The position numbers were made by a program, and so were the translations under genes. From NCBI GenBank assembly GCA_963210315.1, contig OY723282.1:496001-560000 (forward strand): 64,000 nt of DNA. Direction: 5' to 3'. Of the stretch, positions 18,793 through 31,050 are shown piece after piece; position 1 is the first letter of the stretch, and each line of letters begins with the position of its first letter. A model generated the notes under the pieces. It was not told the origin of the DNA, did no database searches, and worked only from the letters and a program-made list of their open reading frames with translations. The DNA comes from Rhynchopus euleeides. Lineage: Eukaryota; Euglenozoa; Diplonemea; Diplonemida; Diplonemidae.

Positions 18793-20507
18793 CGCTGTGC
18801 CGCAGTGTGGGGAGGGGGTGGGGGCGGCAGGCGGGTCACCGAGGGCGGAGCGCCGCGTGTCCCATCTGTTGTGGTGGGCGGGGTGGGGTTGGGGGGCTCG
18901 GTCGGCAAGCCGGCGGATTTGCATTTCGCATGCACCACGCATTGCATGGGGGCAAATTGTCCAAAAAAAAATACCGCACCTTCTCCTCGTTCCTTTCTTT
19001 TAACCGCCCACAGTGTGTCCGGGCGGGACGCAAGCCACCACACAACACCCACACTGTTTCGTGCCCACCATCCCACCATTCCTCCACCCTCCGACATGCG
19101 CCGCCGCGAGAGCAGGTCAAAGCGAGCTCTCTTCGATGCAAACAGCGTACGAGGGGGGTGCAGGGTGTCGTTCTCATTGTGACGCCTGGGGCACCAGCGG
19201 CACCCACACACCCTCAGAGTGGATAGGGAGTGCAGCAGGTTTTTGGATAGGGTGGGGGGGCCACAAGACACGGCACACAATAGTGCTCAAGACTGCGAGC
19301 CTCGAGATAGGCACACCCGCCCCCAGCTACAGTGCGCTGAGCCGATGCCTCGGAGCAGGCGTGTATGCAGCACCTCTGATCCCGATTGCCTCACTCTCGT
19401 TGCGCGACTGGTGGGGGCATCGTGGTGGGTACTACAGGATCAGGCACACACATGCCATGCCCCGACAGGTCTCACCTCGAGTCACAGGTCACACAGGCCT
19501 CGAAGTGAGGTCGAAAATAGACTAATAATAACGCCCCTTCATTTCTTCATGAAAGGGCAGGGTTCCTGGTGACCTTCTCCCCCCGTGTGGCAATCACTCG
19601 GGAATAGCCCCAACACAATGCGACATCCGGTTTCGGCGTGCGATTCGTGCAAAAAGAAAGGGCCAGGGGTTTGTGGGTGTGCGGAATGGCAGGGGGGGGG
19701 GGGGGGGGTGGTGGCTTTGATTGCCGCACCGCACGCGCAAAAAGAAATATACGGCTGGGTCTGTAATACTGGGAGCCTTTCGCTTGTGTGTGTTTTGTCT
19801 GTTCGCCAAATCCGGGCAAAACCAAAGCAACTCCGCAGCCTGATGCGGAGGGTGTTGAATTTGTTGCCCGAGCGCTGCCTACTATATCTTTTTGACACTG
19901 ACAGGAGCCCTGTTGTAGGAGTCTTGTAGTAAAAAAACTGCGTCGACCTGTGTGTGACGACCTCCCCCCCCCCCCTCGATCTTGTGTTGGCCGCACGCCC
20001 ATCGGCTGCAATTTGTTTACCAACACCACACATCTCCCGAGGGCTCGCGCACCCCCCCTCCCTCCCACACACCCCCCCACCCCACATATGCTTGGAACAG
20101 ACCACCCCCTTGCGATGAGAACACCAACACCAACACCAACACTAACACCCTCCTCACTCTATCACAGTAAAACAGCCACCGCGTGGCACAGCACCATTCC
20201 AACCCGCCTATCTACTCTATTTCAATTCTTGGCAACGTGCTGCAACGTGAACCCCCTGCACTCTTAATGCCGCCTGGTTTCGACCCGACCAACCTCCTAC
20301 GATACGTCAGCTCTGTTTTTTTCCGGCAAAAAAAGGGGCTCGGGGGGGGGGGGGGGGGGTCGTTCTCCTCACACAAAAATACACCACGATCGGCACACAC
20401 CGCGAAGACCCCCTAAGACTGGCAAAGCCGTCGGGCCTGGGTGGATCTCTTTGGATCCATCCAGGGAGGCGGCGGTGGTGGCGATGGTGACGATGGCATT
20501 ACCCCCA
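18793..20507. other. Intergenic spacer with repeat D-type copy
   Basis: No gene seen in 1.7 kb. A G tract at about 19692-19709, a dispersed repeat copy at about 19795-19930 that also occurs at 37380-37505, and an ACACCA-rich stretch near 20120-20150. A second G tract lies at about 20342-20360. Confidence 0.55.
19795..19930 (+). repeat. Dispersed repeat D2, intergenic copy
   Basis: Shares CAAATCCGGGCAAAA, GCAGCCTGATG(C/A)GGAGG and TTTTTGACACYGACAGGAGCC, in the same order, with 37010-37505. Here it is intergenic, whereas the other copy overlaps the 3' end of a gene. Confidence 0.65.
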
Positions 20508-22046
20508 TTACTCCTCCTTCTCGCGGAACATGTCATCCACGTGGACGTTCAGCGGGATGGCATAGTTGTATGAGAAGGGAGACCAGGCGATGAAGACACG
20601 CATGGAGAGCTGCCACCTGTAGTAGCACCTCACCGCCCCCTTGTCGGAGCGGATCTTGCAGGAATGCGTGCGGAAGGGGACCACCTCCGCAACCCCCTTG
20701 CTGTCCGGCGCGACGGTGTAGTTAAACAGGATCTTCGGGTTTTCGGTGTGCAGGCGCTTCATGCTCCGCTTCGGCCCCTTCTCCTGCCGAGGCCCATGCG
20801 TGGTCTCCGTCAGGGTGAACTCAAACTCGACCCTGCTGTACGTCACAGGAACCCAGGGCGACCGCCGCCTCTGCCGGAACAGCAGCACAAACGGCTCGCC
20901 AACCGCGATGCGCTTCTCCGCGATGAAAAGGTCGACATCGTGCACCCGCAGCACGAGGGAGACTTGGTAGATCAGGCGGAAGACCATGATGGCGCCTGCG
21001 ATGTGATAGAGGTAGCGCATCTCGTCTGCAGACCCCTGCACGATGTAGAGCGTGGCGTAGTCCGCCCACACGAAGTACCCCAGGGTGTGCCAGACTATGG
21101 TGCACATCAGGCCCACAGCTGCCTCTGTCCACCCGCGGATGCCGCAGCAGCGCTGCAGAACATGCCACTGCTTCACGGTCTTAAGGTCGAAAAGAGGCAT
21201 GGGCTCCTTGTCATCTGTAGGCGGTGTCATGCCGCACTTCAGCATCATGTCACGCTCCTTCTGCTCCTGCTCGTAGTCGGGGTCTGACTGCGCCTGCGTG
21301 CACCCCCCGAGGATGGCGTCGCCCTGCACCGGCTGCCCCCCCTCTGTGTAGACGTTGAACTCCTCGGGGCTGTTGGCCTCGCCACGCCAGTCGTGCTCCA
21401 GGAAGACATACCAGAGGAACATCAGGGCCAGCCCGCCCGACACCAGGCAGTGGAGGTAGGGCTTGAAGTTCGCCTCCCGGATGAGGATGGACTGGGTGTG
21501 GTCGTCGGGGTTGACGTACGCAACACACCCCCGCTTCCGGAAGAAGTCACGCACCTGCTCTGAATAGGCCCGTGTCCTCCCGGGCTGGTCACGCTCGTGG
21601 AAATAAACACTAGTGCTGGTTCGGTTGAGCCCGTTCGGCGTGAGGTAGCTATAGAACACCTTGACCCTAAAGTTCTCCGTCTTCTGGAAGACGAGCTTCT
21701 TCTGGTGGGCCACGTCGAGAAGCTCGGCGCCGTGCACCACGCACCGCGAGCTGCGGGGCCACTGCTCCATCGCTTTGCGCTGCTCCCCGACCTGCTGGTG
21801 GAGGTACAACGCGAGAGGCACCGTGGCGATCACCAGGAGCATGCGCATCACCTTGATCACCATATGCCGGTCGACATTTTGGTTGGCCCCATCCTTGACA
21901 GGCTGGCGGTTCACCTGCGAGGCTGCACTGCCACTCCCAGCCGTTGAGGAGGCAGGTGGGCTGCTGCTGCTGCTGCTGCTGCTGCTTCCGCCAGCTCCTT
22001 CCTTCTTTCCCGCGGCCTGACGGTGGGTCAGAGTGGAGTCAGGCAT
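20508..22046 (-). CDS. Multi-pass membrane protein with DUF3592-like region
   Basis: A 512-residue protein. A Ser-rich N-terminus (poly-Ser from CTG repeats at 21961-21988) precedes a first membrane segment (about 68-86, MRMLLVIATVPLALYL). A luminal or extracellular segment follows with RVKVFYSYLTPNG... and GCVAYVNPDDHTQSIL, which resembles the DUF3592 pattern. Three more membrane segments come next (about 198-216, 305-330, 345-368). The last 130 residues look like a beta-rich cytosolic domain (VEFEFTLTETTHG). Function unknown. ATG 22046 lies 6 nt after CACACAG, an acceptor-like site after a long pyrimidine run; the upstream in-frame ATG at 22190 is the alternative. Confidence 0.68.
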   Translation of the reverse strand: MPDSTLTHRQAAGKKEGAGGSSSSSSSSSPPASSTAGSGSAASQVNRQPVKDGANQNVDRHMVIKVMRMLLVIATVPLALYLHQQVGEQRKAMEQWPRSSRCVVHGAELLDVAHQKKLVFQKTENFRVKVFYSYLTPNGLNRTSTSVYFHERDQPGRTRAYSEQVRDFFRKRGCVAYVNPDDHTQSILIREANFKPYLHCLVSGGLALMFLWYVFLEHDWRGEANSPEEFNVYTEGGQPVQGDAILGGCTQAQSDPDYEQEQKERDMMLKCGMTPPTDDKEPMPLFDLKTVKQWHVLQRCCGIRGWTEAAVGLMCTIVWHTLGYFVWADYATLYIVQGSADEMRYLYHIAGAIMVFRLIYQVSLVLRVHDVDLFIAEKRIAVGEPFVLLFRQRRRSPWVPVTYSRVEFEFTLTETTHGPRQEKGPKRSMKRLHTENPKILFNYTVAPDSKGVAEVVPFRTHSCKIRSDKGAVRCYYRWQLSMRVFIAWSPFSYNYAIPLNVHVDDMFREKEE

Positions 22047-25000
22047 TACGCTCTGTGTGGGTGGTGTTGGTGGTGGTGGTGGTGGTAGAGAGGGGAGGGC
22101 TTGCTGGTGCCGAATGGTGCGTTTGGTTGCGGGTGTTCTCGTTTGCGCGGGCTGATATTCGGTGCCAGCTCTCTCGAATGTGGGTGGCATTTTACCTTGC
22201 CTAACTTGTGAACATGCATGGCACACCGGTTTGCCCCTGCTGGGTTCGACGGCCAGAGGGAGAAAGGGGCGGGAAGGTGGGGAGGTGGGGAGGGGCAGGA
22301 CCCCGCAGTTCAACATCGCGCTCCGTGGGCCAAAAAGGTCGAGAAAACAGGTCCAAACCACCCCCAGAACCGCCCGGAAATGTTCTGCAGGGCCTATTTC
22401 TCACACGTGCGACCTTTGGTGCACCTTTCCTCGTTACAAAACCGCCACCCATCGACCTGCCCTGTTATTGTAGATTTAAACGTAATTAGGTTGCCCTCCG
22501 TGGGCCAAAGAGGGCTGGTTGAGAATCACCCGCGCTGTGCGCATGTGTGTGTGATCCCAAAGCTTCATTCGTACTTCGTATTTACTGCGTTACTTTATCT
22601 TTTGGGGGACGCAGACCACTGGAAAGTGTCGCTTCGGTTCTGCATCTCTTCCACCTGCACTTTTTCATTGATACCGCAACACATGCACTACAGCTTACAA
22701 AACCCCCTTCATTATATGAAGGTGGTGCAGAGCACGGCTAGCAGAACCGAACGACACTGTCCATCGCGAAACCCGTGTGCGTCTAAAAATGATCGCGGTC
22801 ATGCCGAGTGACGACCTGCCGTTGGTGTGGTACAACTCACAGCCCTCCTCCCTCACTACCCCCCACACCCCCCCTCCTCCCAGGTGCCGCGCGAGCCTGC
22901 TTTATTTCTGGCATATTCTGCCGCAGACGAACACAACACCCCACCCCAGGACATTCAGGGAGCACCTAAGGTGCACTCGGGCCCTCCTTCATGAAACCTC
23001 CACAGGTGTGGCTTCACCGCCACACAGCTCCTCCTCAATGACGAGAAGGAGGGGGGGGGGGGGGGGCGGTGGCGCCTTGCGGATAGTTCAGGGTGTTTGA
23101 TTTGATATGAGGTGGTGCCAATCGTCTTGCCGCTTTGATGCGGGGGGTGGGGGAAGGCAGCGGATCGGCTGTGAAGGAAACAATGTGCGACGGGGGCCAA
23201 AAAATGCGCCTGGCTGAAAATGTGCTAGTGTCTCTCTGTCTGCAAAGCGCGGTTGCTAGCGGGGTAACCCACGTCGGGGGGGGGGGGGGGGGGGGCGGGG
23301 GAGGTGTGGGAGCTCTTCCTTCTTTCGATATATTTCCCCTTAAAAACGTGTTGCAGCCAATGCCAACACCGCATTTCCTCTTCCTTCCTTCTTGAGAGTT
23401 GTGCTGGCAGCGCGCGGGGGGGGGGGGGGGGGGGGGGAGGGGCGCTGTGTCGGGTGCAAAAATGAAAACCCTTGCAGAACATCCCGCCACACCTCAAGGT
23501 GTGAATCATGCTCTCAAAGCGATCCGTGGATGAAGCCACTGCGGGTCGCCGACCCCTCTATCACATTTGCACACCACACAGCTTGCTGTGTCGGATTCGC
23601 GGACCCGCATCGTACAGAAAGTCCGCGAGAGACGAACGCACGAAAACTGATACGCTACCACACAGCGCTCGCAGCTGAAACGGGGGGTGTTGAAAAACAT
23701 ACTCTGCGCTGCACCGGTTGTTCTCGACAGCGAGAGGCCGTGGTTGATATTAGGAGCCTCACACCCAGAAGTGCGGATGCGTGAGAAAACGTGAGCTCTG
23801 TGTGTCTGTACGCCTCACAAAAGCAGACGACAAAAAAATAGGCGACACAGGTTTTACACACAAAGTGCCACAGAGCGAAGGCCCCCATTTGGTTCGGGAG
23901 AGGGGCTGTGTGGGAGGCTATATGTTGCTACAAGGTGTGGAGAAGCTGTTAGTGGCGTGCCACATGGGGCTTACACCAACACACGGCGTGTCGATTTCGG
24001 GGGTGGGGGGTGGGGGTGGGGGTGGGGGGGGGATCGATGTATTTTTTTGGGACATTTCTTCGTTCAGAACAGAACATACCGGAGAGGATAATTGGAACAC
24101 GGAGGGCAGAAAAGAAAAGGAAAATACCGATCAAACAAAATGGAAAAAAAAGGGGGGGGGGGGGAGCTGCGCACTCCAACACAAGAGGCGCGGCACCTTG
24201 GCGGGACCGTGTTGCAGCGCAGCTCTCCGGAATACCCGCCACCTCCCACCCCACCCCTCCCCAGGAGCAATCGGTTAGAACCTTTGAGACCGAGCCGATC
24301 CCTGCTGGATCATAGTGTGGCAGCAGTCATCACGACAAGCAAGGCCGCTTTCCCCCTGCCCCTTCCTGCCTGCAATCGCTTCTTTCCCGCACGACAGTTG
24401 GAGCGCAGAGGCCGAGGGGGGCATCCACCCCCGCTCCCCTCCCCCACCTCCTCTGCACACCAAGTCATCCCGAGAGAGAATGAGATCACCTGCCCTCGTG
24501 GACCCGCACCCCTTTTCACTAAGAAGATGGAACGACCTGACCAGGAACTGCAACAAAAAGGCAGCTCCGGACGACTTTTCGTTGAGCGCACGGTTGTGAC
24601 AATCCCGTGAAAATAAAATGGGCTCGTCTTGGTCAGCACGGTAGCCTCACGGCGGCTCATTTCGCCCTGTCGGTGTGCCCCTCGTCAGGGGGGAAAAAGA
24701 GTAGAATGTAGAAGTGATTGCCATCTGGGGAGAGGGGGGGTGGGGGGGCGTGATTTTTTTTCGGCGAGTGGCCAAGTTGGGGCTGTTGCCGTTTGCTGGT
24801 GGTTTTTTGCTGGTTGCCGTACCCCCTCCCCCCCCCCCCCTCCCAGCAGCGGCCGCCCGGTATTCAGGTTTTTGGCCCCCAATAATAAGAACGCTGCAAA
24901 AGAGGGAATAGCAAGGAATCACTGGGAAGTTTCCCGGACCCTCCCGGGTGAGCAGGCTCATGCCCCGAGCCCCTGCCCAGAGGGGGAGTTTCCCCACTTT

Positions 25001-25929
25001 TGCACGGCCAACACACAAGCCCAACCGCGCATGTTATCCGTGGGCGCCCTCGAAGGTGCCGGCATACCATTTATTATGGTGACACCCAGATGTGATAGGC
25101 AATGGAATGTGATCTAACGTCACTCACACCACCCCGCCGAGTGTAGGTGAATAAAAACATCCCACTGCAACCTTCTTTAGTTCTGAACGCCTTCCGTGAG
25201 CACGGTGCGTTTGGCACAAAAAAAAATAGCCGATTTTTTTCTGGAAACAGGGAAGGGGTGTTACGCCAGGGTGTGTCCGAATGCGTGTCGTGACCACCCT
25301 TCAAGCGGAACATCACACACGCCCTGCACCGGGGATCGCACCAAGCGCAGGGGAGGGGGAAGGTGGGAAGCGAGAAGGTGGGGGTGTGACAGGGTGCTCC
25401 AGTGCATTCTACGCTTGCTTCAAAAAAATGTCGCGTGAGTGTATCGCATGAAGAGCAGGAGGGGGTTTAGGAGGGAGGGGGGTGATCTGCCAATGGGGGT
25501 CATTGCTATCGGCAAACTATCGGAAAACTTCGGCGATTTTCACCTTTAGGGAGATAGGAGGAAATGCAACACAAACAGGCTGGTTGCCGCCAATAGCGTT
25601 ATCAGGTTATCGTACAGTGGCCTGGCATGGACTTCTGTGCGCTTTTTTTTTGCATTTCCTCCTATATCCCAAGAGGTGAAAACCGCTGAAGTCTTCCGAC
25701 AGTTCTCCGATGCCGAAGACCACCCCACCCCCACCCCTCTGTCGTATTGTAGCTTGGGTTAGCCTGCTGGCATCGCGGAGGTGTCACAGCACGATAGCCG
25801 GGGGCCCGCCACCCTGACACTTTGCCACACCGGGGCAGCGAAGCCCCCACGCCCCCCCGTTGTGTGGGGCGTGGGGTGACGTAGAAGGTGGGGGGTTTTC
25901 CACCCAAAGCATCACACAGCACTTTTGTT
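22047..25929. other. Long intergenic spacer rich in G tracts
   Basis: Almost 3.9 kb without a supportable gene. Very long G tracts at about 23048-23066, 23277-23296 and 23418-23438, a (GGGTGG)n stretch near 24000-24030, and C tracts at about 24830-24842. A copy of the AGCGAAGGCCCCCA motif is at about 23873-23888, and an inverted-repeat element at 25498-25721. Open frames here are low-complexity and show no family. Confidence 0.55.
25498..25721. mobile_element. Small MITE-like inverted-repeat element
   Basis: Arms 25498-25568 and 25651-25721 (71 bp each, roughly 80-87 percent complementary by eye) flank an 82 bp loop. The element lies just downstream of the kinase gene and is less GC-rich than its surroundings. 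No coding capacity. Confidence 0.75.
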
Positions 25930-28900
25930 TCACCGCGCCTCCCCCGCAGGCTGTGCAGAGGGGGGCGGGTTATCGGTGTACCTGTTGTAGGCCCTGTTCT
26001 CCCCATCCTCGGGCACCAGCGGCTGCATATGGCGCAGGAAAGAGAGAGTGTATTTGTCAAAGCACTTCGGGGGGACGCTGCGCCGCGTGATAAACGGGTG
26101 CTCCAGGAGCTCGCCGGCGTCTGGCCTTTCGTGCTTGCTATGCCGGGTCGACTTGTGGATGAAGTCGATGAGGTGCTCATTCTCACTGTGAAGGCGGTGG
26201 TGCGTTGGAGAGGATGTGATGAAACAGTCAGGAAGATTTGTCAGGAAAGGCAATATGTGAACCGCACACCACCACCACCCCCCATCCCCGTTCCACACGG
26301 TGGACCCCCACCCCCTGGAGCGGGGGTCTGGGGCGGGGTCTGGGCGACCCCCGCTATCGGGAGTCTGCCCTGCTATTTTTGGTGCCCAGACGACCCCCGC
26401 GAGCGGGGGTCGGACCTCGCCAGACCCCCGATATTCCGATATCCCAGAAGGGTCTACCCCGACGTGCGGGGTTTGGTTGCGGAGTCCACCATGCACTGTT
26501 CCGCTGGGTCCTGAGGACAATACAGGGGGGGGGGCTGTTGTAGTGCGCCAACAGCTGGGCCTGGCGGGGGGGCGGGGGGCAAAGGCCTACAGTTCGCAAG
26601 GCATACGGTCCCTGGAGGCTGCTGAGGTCGAGATTGTCACCTTTGTCCACCATGAAGATGATGTCGCGGCAGGACTGTATGCTCAAGGGGAACCTGCGTG
26701 AGGACGGCATGTGCAACAAGTGGTGTGGCAGATGAACACGCCCCACCCCACGGCAATTGGCCCACCTTCTCTGACCCCCCACCCTTGCCGGGGCTGCTGT
26801 GACGCGGCTGTGACGGACATACCTCCCTAAGGCTAGATAGGCCACCACAAAGCCCAGGCTGTACACATCTGAGTTGTAGGAGAAGGAGTCAGAGCTTATC
26901 CGCTCCGGGGCCATCCACCGGCTGTAGTGGATGGGGTGGGGTGGGTGCCTAATACAAGCAAACGTGCAAAGTGGGCTGCATGGAAGGTTGCCTTGAGGCA
27001 GCAGCGGGGTTGGCCACTGCACACAGCTTTGGGAGCTCAGCGCATACCTGTATGAGCCTGTGCCGACGGAGATCGCCTCGGAATTTTGATTCGCAAAGGC
27101 GCAGATGCCGAAGTCCCCAATTTTGACTTGGGACCCCAAACCGATCAGGATGTTGTCCGGCTTGATGTCCTTGTGTATGATGTGGTGCTTGCGCAGCTGG
27201 TGCAGCGCCAACAGAACGCGGTCTGCGATAAGCGCAATATCGGACCGGTGCATGTTGCGCTTCCTCGCGCGCAGCTCCATGAAGCAGCGCCCCACAGAAC
27301 CATTCGCCATATACTCCATCAGGAAGTGGACGGTCTTCGCACTCTTCGAGTAATAAGCCTCGTAGGTGTGCACAGCAAACTCTGCCCGCCGTTGCTTGAG
27401 CCGCTCCAACTCGCTGCGCAGCATGCGCTTCGCATCATCACTCACCGTGACTGTCTTCAGGGCGTACCCCGTCCCATCCTTGTGCACGCAGCGCGTCACA
27501 ACACCGTACGCCCCGTTGCCGATGCGCTCCTTCAGAGTCAGGTCTTTGAAGTGGATGTGCTGCGTGGGCTCCCCACTCTTCTCCCCATCCCCACGACTTC
27601 GTCTTCTCTCAGCCTTCTCGCGGTGCGCAGAGGTGGCGGCAGTGGAGGCCGCAGGGTCACGCTCTACCGCTTGCGCCGCAGCAGATGACGTGCGGTGGCT
27701 GCGGGGGCGTTGCTCCCTGTCGGGCGACGGCACAGGCACCGGTGTCGGCGCTGGTGCCGGCGCTGCCTGGTGTTGTTGCTGTTGTTGCTGCTGCACACTC
27801 TCCGGTGTCGGGGGTGCCGGGGGTGCTGGGGGCGCGCAGCAGGGCACTGCGGCCACCCCCCCTGCCGCAGTGCAGGAACCTGCAGCAGCAACCTGCTGCG
27901 CCACAGGCGTGAGCGGCGACGCCACACCAGGCACGCCGCCGCCGTCCCCCCTCGCCCTCCCCTGCTTCTGCGCAGCCGCCGCCGGATCCGCCGGCGAAGC
28001 ATCGAGATCGACCAGCAGCAGGCTGCTGTTCTTCTGCTCCGCATCATCACGCCGCTTCGACGCCACGGGCAGCGGCACCCCACCGCCTCCATTCGGCGGG
28101 CTCTGGATGTCCACAGGGCTGAGCGCGGGTGCGGAGTCGGCACGCCCGCCACTAAAGTCGGTGGATGCTGCCGACGGCTCCTCCGGGAAGTGGGGGTGAT
28201 CCGCGATCTGATCGCTGGTGACGGAGCCGAACCGCATCAGGGGGCAGCAGAACTGCGGGTTGGGCAGGCAGGCCGAAGGCTCGACGAGGGGGGACACCTG
28301 CTGGTGCGACTGTATGGCACGCTGCATCTTGCGCACAGATATGTGCACCCCGCTGCACGTCGGATCCGTCGGATCGTAGCTGAGTGTATTGGGGTCATCA
28401 TGTGAGCTGCTGTGCACAGCCTTACTCTTCTCGCTGGGGCCGGTGTGCTCCTCGGGGACAGGCCCGCCCCCGCTGAACTCCCCGCTGAAGTTTCCGCTGA
28501 AGTCCCCCAGGGAGTGCTGCGACATGGAGATGGAGTCGGAAATCGGGACCCGCTTCAGCGGGTCGGCGGGCACGGCAATATTCCCAAACACAACGGCATC
28601 GCCCTTGTTGTCCACCTTCGCGGGAACATGCATGTCATGCTCCTTCAGCACCTCGCCCTTCTGCAGCAGGGTCGGCTTCTCCTCGCCACTGGGGGCCGGA
28701 GGGACCTGCGTGAAGGGGATAGGGGTGTGAAGCCTGGAGGGACTTTCGCTGCCCGGAAGCTGTTGTTGTTGCTGCAAGCTTGCGAGCGGAGTGATGTCAC
28801 GGCACAGCCCAAAAAAAACGATGATCCTCAAGGATCACAAATCGGGGGGCATTTGCTCAAGAAATTCAGATCAGAATCCCAGCAAAGATTTGCCAAAAAA

Positions 28901-29050
28901 AAATGAAGAAGAGTGAGCCGCCACTCACAACACTGGCTGTAAAGCGGCACAGTTTGGACAGCGAAGGCCCAAACGCCATGCGCCATATTTTGGCGAGCCC
29001 GCAATCCATACCTCCAGCTTCGGTGGCTTCTTCTTGCCCTTGGCCTTCAT
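25930..29050 (-). CDS. STE-group (MAP2K-like) protein kinase, five exons
   Basis: Spliced CDS: 29050-29012, 28771-27048, 26921-26823, 26693-26607, 26185-25930; the sum of 2205 nt is exactly in frame and gives 734 residues. The N-terminal ~415 residues are low-complexity and Ser/Pro-rich. The kinase domain (about 420-700) has a Gly loop GNGAYGVV (about 430), Lys452 in ALKTV, HKDIKPDN with Asp548 (non-RD: Lys in place of Arg), DFG at 566, and an activation segment and P+1 loop GTGSYSRWMAPERI. Then come SDVYSLGFVVAYLALGRFP and, after intron 4, the subdomain XI RPDAGELLEHPFI. The APE-to-GRFP stretch resembles MAP2K kinases. Exon 1 (MKAKGKKKPPKLE) is supported by a GTATGG donor, phase 0 on both sides, and a CAG one base before the ATG. 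No upstream ATG exists in exon 2's frame. Confidence 0.85.
26186..26606 (-). other. Intron 4 of the kinase gene, enlarged
   Basis: 421 nt, donor GTATGC, acceptor TTCACAG, phase 2. It is three times longer than introns 2 and 3. It holds a palindrome-rich core (about 26300-26460) built from GACCCCCGC/GCGGGGGTC words, which looks like a small inserted repeat. Splicing gives SSLQGPENEHLIDFI in frame. Confidence 0.85.
26694..26822 (-). other. Intron 3 of the kinase gene
   Basis: 129 nt, donor GTATGT, acceptor ACGCAG. Removal joins YLALG to RFPLSIQ, restoring the conserved GRFP turn. Confidence 0.92.
26922..27047 (-). other. Intron 2 of the kinase gene
   Basis: 126 nt, donor GTATGC, acceptor CTACAG, preceded by a C-rich run. 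Removal joins GTGSY to SRWMAPERI in the activation loop. Read-through would insert unrelated sequence into a conserved motif. Confidence 0.92.
28772..29011 (-). other. Intron 1 of the kinase gene
   Basis: 240 nt, donor GTATGG, acceptor TTGCAG, phase 0. It contains a copy of the dispersed AGTTTGG...AGCGAAGGCC motif (about 28930-28975). Predicted from sequence only; the frame is open across neither side without it. Confidence 0.72.
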
Positions 29051-31050
29051 ACTGCCGCCGTCCGGTGGTGGAGAGTGGGCGGAGTGGGGGGCCACCGAGT
29101 TCGATGAACAACTCCTCCGCTGCCTAAATACAATACGGCCCGGAGTGGTGGTGGGTGGTGTGGGGGGTGGGGGGCGAAGCCTGGCTAAGGGCGATGCCTG
29201 TTTCTATTGCCGGGGGGGCGGTGGGGAGGCCTCGGTTAACTTTTATTGGGGCGTTTCTCTTTTTGTGTTGCTATCTTGTGCAGTCAGCCGCTAACGCAGG
29301 CAGCAAGGCATGGGGGTGGCGGGGCCCCAGTTGTGGCCGGAGGCTTTGTTTTGTTTTGCACACAAAGTTGGGTGGGAGGGGTGGGGAGGAGGAGGAAAGG
29401 CTATGTGGGGATCGAACCACAATTGAGAGAGGGAAGAGCGAATAAAAAAGGATGCAAGACACGCCTTGCAACACCCGATGTATTCGGGGGTACGGGGCAG
29501 CAGAATTGGTATTCCCCACACGTATGCTGTGGTGTGTGGTGTCGGTGTGCCTGCAGTGGGTGTCGGGGTGCGGCGGTAGTGGGTGACAAAGGAGGCGGCG
29601 TGCCCAATGCGTTTGTGCAACCGGAAAGAGTCTGGGTTTTGTTTGTGCGCACGAGTGGCAACACACTGCGCTCCCGCTGACTCTATTTCGCTGTGACAAG
29701 CAAGCAGCTTTGAAGCTTGTTTGGGCAAAAAAAACCATCACGTGTGCTGTATCCGAGACTCAGTGAGAAGCTGGACTTGCATTCACATCAACAAAACGAT
29801 CTGTGGGGGGAAAACGAGTCACCCTCTTGCCGGGGAGATGGGGTATCGCGAGAGTGAACTGCACCGACCACACCTCTTGGTTAGGAAGACCCCCCTCACT
29901 CTCACCCTACCCCGCCCCCCCCCCCCCCCCACTTCCCGCTTCTCCTCTCTTCCTGCTCTCGTTTACGCACAGATTTATTTGCTTCCGTGTGGTGGTAAGA
30001 CACTGCACCCACCCGCCCCCCTCCCCCCCGCATGCACCTCCTTAGCTGTGCTGCGCTGTCGACGCAGACAGTAGGACAACTGCCGTGCGCAGATAGGGAC
30101 TCCCCCTCCCGACAGACCATACCCCAGGACTCGCTGCCCCTCCGTTCCCCCTGCTGTCCGTCGAATTGCGTATCTGTCTGCCGCACGCGCTCTCGGCAGT
30201 GCGTGCAAGGTTAGGGGGAGGGGGGGGCCGATAGCACGTCAACCCAAAAATGGGAAAGTTCACACATTTTCAGCATTCTCAGCTGCAGTACGGGAGGGCA
30301 CAAAACGGGTCCAGAAACGGGGGGGGGCTTCCGTCGGGGGGTACTGGCTGGACAGGAAAAAACCCCCGCAAAAAACCGAGTGCATTATTGTTCGACACAC
30401 TCAGCGTGAGAGGTGGGTAAAGTGTCGCTGGCCAGGGCTCACCTACTCGCAAACCCGCAAACCCGGGTTTGCGGGTTTTACGGGTTTACTCAATGCGCTC
30501 TGCACACACCCCACCTTCACACAGGCGAGGGGCGGAAGCGTCGATGCACAAAACCAAAAGCCAGGTGCAAGATTTGGTAGCGAAACTGTATGCCTCAATT
30601 GTATGTGAACAGACCCGGTTTTGCCTAGGCTGTAAGACAAGATGATCCACAGCTGCCTGGATACTCTCGTCAGCAACAAAGACAGACAGGCAAGCCTTCA
30701 GTGCGCATCCCCTGTGAATTGTGTGTGCACAGGCGAACCCAGCCTTGAGGCATTTTGACACATTGGATGAACGGGGGTGGGGCGAGAGGCTTCGCCCTGA
30801 AGTGCAGAAAAACACAGCGCTTAGCCCCACCACAACTGTTTTGTCTTTTTGGCGAAAAAAAGCGCACCAAGTGGTGCTACCCCACACCCCTGCACAGCCG
30901 AACGGAAACCCCCGCCCCTACCCCTACCCCGACCCCCACTACAATACATACCCGAGACCTAGCAGAGACACACCTCCCCCCACCCCCCACCCCGCACCCG
31001 ATTCCAACAGCAACCCCCCCCCCCCCCCTATCCCCCTCACCCCCCAGTTC
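29051..31050. other. Intergenic spacer; 28 bp perfect palindrome
   Basis: No gene seen in 2 kb. A perfect 28 bp palindrome (AAACCCGCAAACCC and its complement) is at 30451-30478. The motif GGGTTTTGTTTGTGCGCACGA (in two parts) occurs near 29633-29656. C tracts near 29918-29932 and 31014-31029. A tRNA-like T-arm at about 29404-29422 was examined and rejected. Confidence 0.55.

Noticed and set aside
17092..19182. 696-codon open frame on the plus strand
   Set aside because: It is antisense to the glycosyltransferase gene and open because of GC-rich codon use; composition is Ala/Val/Gly low complexity with no family motif.
29404..29422. tRNA-like T arm (GTGGTTCGATCCCCAC on the minus strand)
   Set aside because: No matching acceptor stem, D arm or anticodon stem in the 75 bases that would have to hold them.
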